42,442 bases of DNA from CACPJA01 sp964629335 (GTDB lineage: Bacteria; Pseudomonadota; Gammaproteobacteria; Steroidobacterales; UBA11654). Shown here one piece after another: positions 34,455 to 42,212 of this stretch. The position numbers and the translations under genes are program-made. Under the pieces are notes generated by a model that saw only the letters and a list, made by a program, of their open reading frames with translations, ran no database searches and was not told the DNA's origin. Within the stretch, counting starts at the first letter, position 1. Each line of letters starts with the position of its first letter. The stretch spans positions 1-42,442 of the forward strand of contig CAZVRH010000010.1 of NCBI GenBank assembly GCA_964629335.1. The letters are read 5' to 3'.

Positions 34455-34688
34455 ATGAGCGTTGATGAAAGAGTTAAAGGCATTGTAGCTGAACAACTTG
34501 GTATAAGCGTTGACGAGATCAGCAATGATTCAAGTTTCATAGATGATCTAGGTGCCGATTCATTAGACACCGTTGAGCTGGTTATGTCGCTTGAAGAAGA
34601 GTTTGATATAGAAATTTCTGATGAAGAAGCAGAAAATATTTCGACTGTGCAAACAGCAATCGACTATATCAACAAAAATTCTGACTAG
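34455..34688 (+). CDS. acpP: Acyl carrier protein
   Basis: A 77-residue acidic protein that carries acyl chains on a phosphopantetheine arm. The attachment serine lies in DLGADSLDTVELVM, and EFDIEISDEEAENISTV follows, the standard AcpP sequence. AGGGG precedes the ATG. Downstream, where most gammaproteobacteria have fabF, there are 160 bp and then tmk. Confidence 0.97.
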   Translation: MSVDERVKGIVAEQLGISVDEISNDSSFIDDLGADSLDTVELVMSLEEEFDIEISDEEAENISTVQTAIDYINKNSD

Positions 34689-34848
34689 AACATAGTTCCT
34701 ACCTTTTTCTAGAATTAAACTTTCTCTTAGATTTAAAGGAGACTTTTTCTGTCCCTATCTTGGGTTTTGATTTTCAAATAAATCATACGATTTAATGCAT
34801 AATAATAATTGTCCTAAACTCTTAAGATAGTTTTTAGAATAGAGAAAT

Positions 34849-35472
34849 ATGTCTGGTTTATTTATAACAATTGAAGGAATAGAGTGTGTTGGAAAATCAA
34901 CCAACACAAAATTTATATCCAACCTGTTAAACAAAAAAAATATAAAAACACATATCACTAGAGAACCTGGAGGAACCTCCCTAGGAGAAAAAATAAGACA
35001 AACACTCTTGTATGAAAAAGACGATAGCATATCCCCCTTAGGTGAATTGCTTCTACTCTTTGCTGCAAGAGAGAAGCACATCAATGAAGTAATAAAGCCA
35101 AATCTAAAAGCAGGTAAATGGGTGATTTGTGATCGTTTTACAGATGCTAGCTTTGCTTATCAAGGCTTTGGAAGGGGGTTAGGGTTTGACCAAGTAAATC
35201 AACTTAAACAACTTATCCAAGGCGACTTTGAACCACACTTAACCTTTCTTTTAGATGCCCCTATCGATGTTATTTCTAAAAGAAGAAAACTTAATCCAAA
35301 TGACCGTTTTGAATCTGAAGATGCATCATTTTTTGAAAAAGTAAGGAAAGGTTATTTAGAATTAGCAAATATTTTTGACGACAGAATGATCATTATTGAC
35401 GCTACGCAACCAATAGACAAGGTTCAATCGAAGATCCAAAGTCATGTATTAGAGTTTATGAAAACAATATGA
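34849..35472 (+). CDS. tmk: Thymidylate kinase
   Basis: A 207-residue kinase that phosphorylates dTMP to dTDP. It has an N-terminal P-loop IEGIECVGKSTN, the TREPGGTSLGE segment, DRFTDASFAYQG and a DRFESED-type lid region. The P-loop residues between EG and GKS (IECV) are unusual beside the common IDGAGK or IEGAGK form. The stop overlaps the holB start by four bases (ATGA). The 160-bp gap upstream shows no strong promoter. Confidence 0.95.
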   Translation: MSGLFITIEGIECVGKSTNTKFISNLLNKKNIKTHITREPGGTSLGEKIRQTLLYEKDDSISPLGELLLLFAAREKHINEVIKPNLKAGKWVICDRFTDASFAYQGFGRGLGFDQVNQLKQLIQGDFEPHLTFLLDAPIDVISKRRKLNPNDRFESEDASFFEKVRKGYLELANIFDDRMIIIDATQPIDKVQSKIQSHVLEFMKTI

Positions 35473-36434
35473 TTGGACACATGACATGGTTGGATGAAAT
35501 ATACGATAGATTAGAAAAATCAATTCAAGACCACCAGAGTGCTCATGCTTTTCTACTAACAGGCTATCTAGGCATCGGTAAAGCTGATCTTGCATTGAAG
35601 CTAGCAACAACTTTCTTATCAGAAAACACAAACCTCAATAATAAAGAAGGAATTCCTGACTGCCAGATAATCAACCCGGATGAAGGAAAACAAATAATCT
35701 CAATTGATCAAATAAGAGCGCTAAAATCTTTTTTACTTCTTACAAGCCTGAAAGGAAAAGGAAAAGTTGGAATCATTAACCCTGCTGATGCAATGAATAG
35801 GGCAGCTGCAAACAGCCTTTTAAAGATTCTGGAAGAACCGCCTAAAGACACCTTGATAATCTTGGTCTCAGAATCAATAAACAACTTGCCACGAACTATA
35901 ATCAGTCGAGTTCAAGTCATAGCGGTTAAGACGCCATCAAAAGAAACTACTTTGAGTTGGCTGAAGACCATGAATAATAAAGAAGATTGGGAACAAATAA
36001 TCGATATATTTGGATCGCGCCCCATACTACTTGAACAACTAGGTTATGATCACCTGAACCACCAGATAGAATTAGTAGCCAATGACCTTGAAAATTTACT
36101 TAAAAAGAAAGTCAAGCCTTCACAACTAGCAAACTCATGGAAATCTGAAGATTTAGAAATTAACTTAAGAATACTTTATTTCTGGTTTTCTCAGTTCCTT
36201 TATCATAATCTTTTGCAAGAAAGAGAAAGCAAAATCCTACCTAGCTCTCTTAGAGACCTATTGGATCTAGATTTAAAGGTAGAGGAAAGTTTCAATTTTT
36301 TACAGGAGCTATCGAGCATTAGGCAATATAAAATTCAAGGGAGAACTTTGAACTGGAGTCTGCAGATAACTAATTTACTTAGCCCGATGTATTCGAATCT
36401 AAAAGGATTGCAAAATAATGAGTCAAGAACCTAA
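35469..36434 (+). CDS. holB: DNA polymerase III delta' subunit
   Basis: A 321-residue clamp-loader subunit. The residual nucleotide-binding loop reads TGYLGIGKADLALKLA. MNRAAANSLLKILEEPPKDTLIILVS is the conserved delta' core. The arginine finger is kept in SRVQVIAV, but the usual SRC motif has Val for Cys. The zinc module expected between LATTFL and the DEGKQIISIDQIR segment is missing: only one cysteine lies there. The ATG at 35469 overlaps tmk, and its end overlaps the FNR gene by 17 bp. Confidence 0.92.
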   Translation: MIGHMTWLDEIYDRLEKSIQDHQSAHAFLLTGYLGIGKADLALKLATTFLSENTNLNNKEGIPDCQIINPDEGKQIISIDQIRALKSFLLLTSLKGKGKVGIINPADAMNRAAANSLLKILEEPPKDTLIILVSESINNLPRTIISRVQVIAVKTPSKETTLSWLKTMNNKEDWEQIIDIFGSRPILLEQLGYDHLNHQIELVANDLENLLKKKVKPSQLANSWKSEDLEINLRILYFWFSQFLYHNLLQERESKILPSSLRDLLDLDLKVEESFNFLQELSSIRQYKIQGRTLNWSLQITNLLSPMYSNLKGLQNNESRT

Positions 36435-37470
36435 GAATATTGATGCCTTGATAATTGGAGCCGGACCATGCGGCATATTTCAAATATTTGAATTGGGATT
36501 ATTAGGTATTAACTCTGTAATTATTGACAGCATGGATAAAATTGGTGGGCAATGCTCAGAACTCTATCCCGATAAACCCATTTACGATATTCCAGGTATA
36601 CCTGTCTGCTCTGCTGAAGAGCTGGTTGATAATTTAATACAACAAGCTGAACCATTTGACCCTGAAATACATTTAGGGGAAGAGGTTACTTCAGTTGAAA
36701 GTAAAGGCGATAGATACGTGGTGTCGACCAGTACCGGTAAAAGATTTTTGACCAAAACTATTTTCATAGCAGGAGGTGTAGGATCCTTTCAACCAAGGAG
36801 ATTAAAGTTAAAAGATATCAATGATTTCGAAGACCAATGGCTGCATTATAGCGTCAAAGATAAAAAAGGATTTTCTGGTAAAAACCTTGTGATCTTTGGA
36901 GGAGGTGACTCAGCACTAGACTGGGCTATAGACTTTGCTCAAGATCAAAATTTTATCAGTTCTGGAGGTAAAATAACTCTAGTTCATAGAAGAGATGAAT
37001 TCAGAGGAGCGCCAGCATCGGCTCAGAAAATCAACAATCTAAATAACGAGGGAAAGATTGACCTATATAAAAAAGCAACTCTAAAAGCGTACAGTCATGA
37101 AAAAAAGAATCTAAAAACACTGACTCTATCAATCAATCAAGAAGAAACAACAATTGAAGCTGATGCCATGCTTGTCTGCTTTGGTTTATCACCAAAACTT
37201 GGGCCTATTGCCGAATGGGGTCTGGAAATCAATAAAAAATCTATAGAAGTAAATACAGAAAATTTTCAAACTAATCTTCCAGGAATCTTTGCTATAGGTG
37301 ATATTTCAAATTACCCCGGAAAGAAAAAGTTAATACTGAGCGGTTTTCATGAAGCGGCTCTCGCTGCCTTTGCTGCAAAAGCTATAATAGAACCTGGGAA
37401 AAAGGTTCATCTCCAATACACAACCACTAGCCCAAAACTCCAAGAACGATTAGGGGTATCAGAAAAATAG
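36418..37470 (+). CDS. Ferredoxin/flavodoxin-NADP reductase, TrxR-like type 2
   Basis: A 350-residue FAD enzyme with IIGAGPCGIFQIFELGLLG for FAD near the N-terminus and IFGGGDSALDWAIDFA for NADPH near residue 165. The closing FAIGDISNYPGKKKLILSGFHEAALAA also fits. It lacks the CxxC of thioredoxin reductase, which places it in the type 2 FNR group (YumC-like). It would supply or draw electrons through ferredoxin or flavodoxin. The start lies inside the end of holB, after AAAGGA. Confidence 0.9.
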   Translation: MSQEPKNIDALIIGAGPCGIFQIFELGLLGINSVIIDSMDKIGGQCSELYPDKPIYDIPGIPVCSAEELVDNLIQQAEPFDPEIHLGEEVTSVESKGDRYVVSTSTGKRFLTKTIFIAGGVGSFQPRRLKLKDINDFEDQWLHYSVKDKKGFSGKNLVIFGGGDSALDWAIDFAQDQNFISSGGKITLVHRRDEFRGAPASAQKINNLNNEGKIDLYKKATLKAYSHEKKNLKTLTLSINQEETTIEADAMLVCFGLSPKLGPIAEWGLEINKKSIEVNTENFQTNLPGIFAIGDISNYPGKKKLILSGFHEAALAAFAAKAIIEPGKKVHLQYTTTSPKLQERLGVSEK

Positions 37471-37478
37471 AGGTACAC

Positions 37479-37484
37479 TATAAT
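37479..37484 (+). promoter_or_regulatory. Candidate -10 element before the FabH-like gene
   Basis: A perfect TATAAT, with no convincing -35 upstream. The predicted start is near 37491, which would give a 16-base leader holding AGGGG. Confidence 0.35.
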
Positions 37485-37508
37485 TTCTTCAATAGGGGAT
37501 GAAGAAAT
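37483..37508 (+). promoter_or_regulatory. Inverted repeat enclosing the ribosome binding site of the FabH-like gene
   Basis: ATTTCTTC (37483-37490) and GAAGAAAT (37501-37508) are perfectly complementary over eight bases, with a ten-base loop containing AGGGG. The last two bases of the stem are the first two of the start codon at 37507. In an RNA read through from the FNR gene this would mask initiation. RNA started near 37491 would lack the first arm. Confidence 0.5.
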
Positions 37509-38568
37509 GGGAATAGAAATTACAGGCTGGGGTAAGTGCACCCCACCGTCCATACTCACGAATCATGATCTTGAGACAATTCTGGACACAAGTGACGAGT
37601 GGATCACTACTCGAACCGGTGTTAAAGAAAGACGGATAGCTCATACCCCATTAAGTGACATGGGAACTGTAGCGGCTCAGCATGCATTAGCCTCTGCAGA
37701 TAAAGACCCACAGGAATTAGATGCCATAATCATGGCAACCTGTACACCTCAGTACATCATCCCAACAACCGCTTCAAGGATTCAACAAAACCTCGGTAAC
37801 AAACACGCTGCTGCTTTTGAGCTTAACTCTGCTTGTTCAGGTTTTGTCTATGCCCTAACCACTGCTTATTCATTAATTTCTGCAGGAGTAATGAAAAGTA
37901 TTCTTCTCGTCGGCGGAGAAAAAGTCAGTTTTTTTCTTGACTGGAGTGCTAGAGATACAGCTGTTTTATTCGGTGACGGGGCAGGAGCTGTGGTCATTGA
38001 AGCCGTGGACGGTGATTCCAAGCTTTATTCTTCAAAATTAACCTGCGATCCCTTTTTAGGCCATACTCTAGCGCTAGAAAACTTTGGCTCTAGCATGGAA
38101 TTCAAAGATCCTAAAGAAGGCTATTTTCTAGGCATTGCTTTTGAAGGACAGGAAGTATTTAAAAATGCAGTGAAAACAATGGCGCGACTGGCAGGGGAAG
38201 TGTTGGCTGAAGCAAACCTCACAGTTGATGACGTCGATCTATGTATACCTCATCAGGCCAACCTAAGAATTCTCGAAGCAACCGCTAAAAGATGTCGTTT
38301 ACCAATGGAGAAAATGATTATAAACCTTGATAAATATGGAAACACATCGGCCGGCTCCATTCCTATCGCTCTGACAGAAGCTATAGAAGAAGGAAAAGTT
38401 AAACCCAATTCAAAAATGCTGTTTCTAGCATTTGGTGGCGGTTTAACGGGTGCCGCCGCTCTTATCGATTGGGGCAGTAAACTAACATCGATTAAAACAT
38501 CCGATGCCGCCCTTCCTAAGTCAGACAAAACTGCTTTAGAATTAATTAAAGAAATATCCCATGCCTAA
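37507..38568 (+). CDS. 3-oxoacyl-ACP synthase III (FabH-like)
   Basis: A 353-residue thiolase-fold condensing enzyme with the complete triad of the family: Cys110 in LNSACSGFVYAL, His249 in PHQANLRI and Asn279 in YGNTSAGSIP. DEWITTRTGVKERRIA at the N-terminus is the FabH hallmark. It may start fatty acid synthesis, since no other FabH is present near fabG-acpP. It may instead serve a secondary pathway, because it is followed at 13 bp by an FAD monooxygenase and then a crotonase. The C-terminus extends about 30 residues beyond DWGSKL. Confidence 0.92.
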   Translation: MGIEITGWGKCTPPSILTNHDLETILDTSDEWITTRTGVKERRIAHTPLSDMGTVAAQHALASADKDPQELDAIIMATCTPQYIIPTTASRIQQNLGNKHAAAFELNSACSGFVYALTTAYSLISAGVMKSILLVGGEKVSFFLDWSARDTAVLFGDGAGAVVIEAVDGDSKLYSSKLTCDPFLGHTLALENFGSSMEFKDPKEGYFLGIAFEGQEVFKNAVKTMARLAGEVLAEANLTVDDVDLCIPHQANLRILEATAKRCRLPMEKMIINLDKYGNTSAGSIPIALTEAIEEGKVKPNSKMLFLAFGGGLTGAAALIDWGSKLTSIKTSDAALPKSDKTALELIKEISHA

Positions 38569-38581
38569 TTAGGATCCTCTA

Positions 38582-39775
38582 ATGGCAGATCAAACAATTG
38601 AAACTGATGTGCTGATCATTGGAGGCGGTGTTGCAGGTTCTGCTATGGCATCTTGCTTAATCCATAAAGGTTACAACGTGGTTCTTCTTGAAAAATCAGA
38701 AAAACCGCAAGATACTGCAAGGGGTGATCATTTCCAACCGTATGTGTGTGAGATTCTTAATCAATGGGGTGTGCTGGAGGAATTCTTTGTTGCAGGCGCG
38801 AAAAAAAGAGCTGGCTCTCTTTGGTTTGATGAATCGGCTAATTTTCTAATGGACGCCAATGTCTCAAAGCTAGATATCCCTCAACCCTTCTTTATGTTTA
38901 TCAATCATGAGAAGATCAGTGAAGTATTTACACAGCACGCTTCCAAAGATGGGAGTTTCTCTCTGTTTAAGCCTATTATTAATTGTCAGCACCTGTTGAC
39001 TGATGATAATGAAAGCCGATACAAATTAGTTTTAAAAGATAAAACTAAATACACCATAAGGACAAAGCTAGTAGTTGGCGCTGACGGTATTGCTTCAAAC
39101 ACTGCTAAACAATTTAACTTAGAAAGAGAAACATTTCGATATGATCGAGCCTTAGCTGTACTCTTCTCGAAAGACTATCAAGCAGACTCAGAAAATAATC
39201 TTAGAACCTATCTTACGGATAGAGGTATAGTCACCATGATACCTAGAGCAGCAGGGGGGTGTAAAATAGGGCTGACCATAAACCGAGACGAGGTTAAAGA
39301 GTGGAAGAAAATGAATGACGAGGATTACACCAAATTTATAGGGTCGTTAGTCCCAGAATACAAATCTCTACCGATGTATTCAGCCGGAATCTATCCACCG
39401 TCCATGATCATTGCTAAACGCTGGACAAAAGGTAATTTCATTCTCATAGGTGACGCTTGTCATGGACTTCACCCAGGAAGAAGCCAAGGAATGAACACCA
39501 CGATTAAGTGCATAAATCAATTAGTCAAACTCTTACCTAAACCTGGTAATTTTAATAAAACAAACGTGTGTAAAGCCTTAGAGACCTACCAGAGCTTAAT
39601 GATGACAGAGGTAAGTCATTTATTGGAATCCAATCACAAAATGGGTCTGGCTATGGATAATTTTAACAGGGAGACGAAAGTTGCGGAAATCAATAAGTAT
39701 ATTGAGCTTGAAAAGGATCAAGAAAAAGGCTTCGCATACCGAATGAATTCTGCTGGATACGGAGTCAATCCTTAA
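38582..39775 (+). CDS. FAD-dependent monooxygenase (PHBH/UbiH-like)
   Basis: A 397-residue flavoprotein with the FAD motif VLIIGGGVAGSAMASCLI at residues 10-27, LVVGADGIAS (the DG motif) near residue 165 and GDACHGLHPGRSQGMNTT (the GD motif) near residue 290. The group A hydroxylase family acts on aromatic rings or polyketide-like substrates, and some members are reductases or halogenases. Ribosome binding site AGGA. It lies 13 bp after the FabH-like gene and 15 bp before a crotonase. Confidence 0.88.
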   Translation: MADQTIETDVLIIGGGVAGSAMASCLIHKGYNVVLLEKSEKPQDTARGDHFQPYVCEILNQWGVLEEFFVAGAKKRAGSLWFDESANFLMDANVSKLDIPQPFFMFINHEKISEVFTQHASKDGSFSLFKPIINCQHLLTDDNESRYKLVLKDKTKYTIRTKLVVGADGIASNTAKQFNLERETFRYDRALAVLFSKDYQADSENNLRTYLTDRGIVTMIPRAAGGCKIGLTINRDEVKEWKKMNDEDYTKFIGSLVPEYKSLPMYSAGIYPPSMIIAKRWTKGNFILIGDACHGLHPGRSQGMNTTIKCINQLVKLLPKPGNFNKTNVCKALETYQSLMMTEVSHLLESNHKMGLAMDNFNRETKVAEINKYIELEKDQEKGFAYRMNSAGYGVNP

Positions 39776-39790
39776 GAAGGATCATCAGTT

Positions 39791-40540
39791 ATGCCAGAGT
39801 TAAATATCACACAAGAAGATCGGATTCTCCACATAGAGATTAATCGTCCACAAGTCCTGAATGCCATCTCTCCTGATTTACTAGATGGGCTGATTGATCT
39901 TTGTAACTCTATTAAAATGAATGAGAACATTACAGTGGTCGTCTTGAGAGGGGCAAAGGACAATTTCTCCTCTGGAGCTGATCTGCCTTCATTCCAAAAG
40001 AAATTAAAAGAAGACCCACACAGAGTAGCTGATTTAGGAAGGGTTGCAGCTGAAGAACTCTCCTTATTACCGCAAATCACGATTGCTGCGATTCAAGGCC
40101 ATTGCATTGGCGGTGCAGCAGTTTTAGCTTCCGCATGCGATATAAGAATTGCCTCAGAAAATAGCAGATTTGTTATACCTGAGCTTGACGCTGGAATTCC
40201 TCTAACTTGGGGCGGGCTGGACCATCTGGTGAATTTGGTTGGGTTTTCTGTAGCCATAGATTTAGTAACCACATGCAGGGAATTTGATGCTAGAGAAGCC
40301 TATGAAACTGGTTTTACAAGCAGAATAATAACTGCTGAAAATTTTATGAAGGAATTAACTTTCTTAACCAACACCATTGCAAGCAAACCCAAAACAGCCT
40401 TAAGAATCACTAAACAACAATTAATCTCTATAAGAACTGGGACGTACAATTCAAAAAATGATGCCGCATTGATGCTTGAATCTCTTGCTAGCCCTGATGG
40501 AAAAGAAACCCACAATAAATACGTCAAAAAACTTAGCTAA
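39791..40540 (+). CDS. Enoyl-CoA hydratase/isomerase family protein
   Basis: A 249-residue crotonase with the oxyanion-hole segments FSSGADLPSF and GHCIGGAAVL. Of the two catalytic glutamates of enoyl-CoA hydratase (144 and 164 in rat), the second is present as E131 in VIPELDAG. The first is replaced by Val111. That makes plain hydratase activity doubtful; isomerase or another crotonase chemistry is more likely. GAAGGAT precedes the ATG. It is the last gene of the FabH-like operon, and its end overlaps the convergent mttB-type gene by 8 bp. Confidence 0.9.
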   Translation: MPELNITQEDRILHIEINRPQVLNAISPDLLDGLIDLCNSIKMNENITVVVLRGAKDNFSSGADLPSFQKKLKEDPHRVADLGRVAAEELSLLPQITIAAIQGHCIGGAAVLASACDIRIASENSRFVIPELDAGIPLTWGGLDHLVNLVGFSVAIDLVTTCREFDAREAYETGFTSRIITAENFMKELTFLTNTIASKPKTALRITKQQLISIRTGTYNSKNDAALMLESLASPDGKETHNKYVKKLS

Positions 40541-42050
40541 TATTAGTAATCTCTTCTTTTCTTTTTTCTACAAATGCTATTAATGCTTCATTTACTGCAG
40601 GGTCTAATTTTGGCTGCTGGTATTCTTTCAGCAAAGTTTTCCATGCTTTATTGGCCCGCTGAGTTGTAGTTATTGATCCATTTTTTTCCCAATTTTCGAA
40701 ATTATTCCAGTCAGAAATCATCGGGGTATAAAATTCAGTGGCGTAATGATCCAGGGTTTGATCGGTAGCAAAAAAATGACCTCCAGGGCCAACGCTCTTA
40801 ATCGTCTCTACCCCTAGATTCTCTGAGTTAATCTCAATGGGTTTTAACGATTCTGACATTATTTGCAGCATTTCAGCATCGATAATTAATTTCTCAAACG
40901 AAGCAGTTAATCCACTTTCAAGCCATCCTGCAGCATGATTAACCAAGTTTGCATGACTCATAACAGTTGCCCACAATGACATTGAGCTTTCATACACAGC
41001 TTGGGCATCGACAGCATTTGAAGCATTGGTGTTGCTGCTTCGATAGGGGAAACCATAGAATCTAGCGAGTTGGCCGCTTGCAATGGTAGAGCGAATGTAT
41101 TCTGGTGAGCCAAAAGCAGGAGAACCCGATCTCATGTCAACATTGGACGCAAAAGAACCATACATTATGGGTGCACCAGGACGAATTAACTGAGTCAAGG
41201 TCACAAGAGCTAAAACTTCAGCATTTTGCTGCACCAGTGTTCCGGCCTGTTTGATCGGTGCCATGGCTCCAGATAAAGTGAATGGAGTAATACAAGTCAC
41301 CTGTGCAGAGCTTGCAAGCTCTATGGCTGCCTCCGACATAGCGGTATCAAGCTGCATCGGAGAATTGGTGTTAATAATACCCATAACGGATGGATTAATT
41401 GACAATTCTTCCCTGGTGCATTCAAGTGCAATGCAGTGCATATCAATGCAATCCCTGGTTCTTTCTGTGCCCATAGCATAGGACTGAGAATTCTTATCCA
41501 AAAGCTGAAATTGGGCTAAATACAGATCAAGATATCTAGTTTCTGGAGGCAACTCGATCGTCTCAAAAGACATACCACCTTCTTGATGGATAATGTTTAG
41601 ACTTTGAATAAGTTTCATATAATTCTGAAGATCCTCAAAACTTCCTCTGCGTCTGCCTCTATCCAGATCACTGCAATAGGCTGGACCACCGACTGCACTA
41701 TAAACGATATGGTTTCCTCCTATTTTTAGGTCTCGTTTTGGGTTTCTTGCACGCAAGGTAAATTCTTTAGGTGGTTCTGCAATTTTTTCTGATACCAATG
41801 CCCGATCAAAATAGACCATTTGAGTTGATTCATCCACATCCAAGCCAGCTGTTTTAAAAATCTTCCTTGCAGCTTCATGCAATACCTTCATACCGACCCT
41901 TTCTAAAACATCAAGTGAAGCATGATGGATGGATTCAATTTCATCTTGGCTGATAATCCTTAAAGGGGAAAACTTGGTTACTACCTCTTGCCAAGGCAAT
42001 TGAGAAATCGAACTGTTCTTTGATTTTTTCCTTGTATTTCTTGGGCTCAT
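40533..42050 (-). CDS. Trimethylamine methyltransferase (MttB) family protein, non-pyrrolysine
   Basis: A 505-residue TIM-barrel member of the MttB superfamily, recognised from LRIISQDEIESIHHASLDVLERVGMKV, YSAVGGPAYCSDLDRG and GSFASNVDMRSGSPAFGSPE. The frame is unbroken with no in-frame amber codon, so it is not the pyrrolysine form. Relatives such as MtgB demethylate quaternary amines like glycine betaine to a corrinoid protein. No corrinoid protein or activase gene is adjacent, so partner and substrate are unknown. The start at 42050 has no ribosome binding site but an inverted repeat just upstream. Confidence 0.88.
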   Translation of the reverse strand: MSPRNTRKKSKNSSISQLPWQEVVTKFSPLRIISQDEIESIHHASLDVLERVGMKVLHEAARKIFKTAGLDVDESTQMVYFDRALVSEKIAEPPKEFTLRARNPKRDLKIGGNHIVYSAVGGPAYCSDLDRGRRRGSFEDLQNYMKLIQSLNIIHQEGGMSFETIELPPETRYLDLYLAQFQLLDKNSQSYAMGTERTRDCIDMHCIALECTREELSINPSVMGIINTNSPMQLDTAMSEAAIELASSAQVTCITPFTLSGAMAPIKQAGTLVQQNAEVLALVTLTQLIRPGAPIMYGSFASNVDMRSGSPAFGSPEYIRSTIASGQLARFYGFPYRSSNTNASNAVDAQAVYESSMSLWATVMSHANLVNHAAGWLESGLTASFEKLIIDAEMLQIMSESLKPIEINSENLGVETIKSVGPGGHFFATDQTLDHYATEFYTPMISDWNNFENWEKNGSITTTQRANKAWKTLLKEYQQPKLDPAVNEALIAFVEKRKEEITNIS

Positions 42051-42051
42051 T

Positions 42052-42063
42052 GCGTTTTAACGC
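42052..42063. promoter_or_regulatory. Inverted repeat directly upstream of the mttB-type gene
   Basis: GCGTT and AACGC flank a two-base centre, one base from the start codon at 42050. It occupies the place of a ribosome binding site and could be an operator or a small stem. Confidence 0.25.
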
Positions 42064-42212
42064 TATTAAATTTATTGCATCTAGAATTACATCTTACGAT
42101 AAAATAAATGAATCTATATACACATCTGCCTTTCTTTGTCGATATTATGGAAAAATGGAAGATGGAAATTTAGATAATAAAAAATATATACCCGAAAAAC
42201 TGGACATCAATT

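Noticed and set aside
42107..42173. Possible 21-codon leader peptide before the last MFS gene
   Set aside because: No terminator, codon bias or ribosome binding site supports it.
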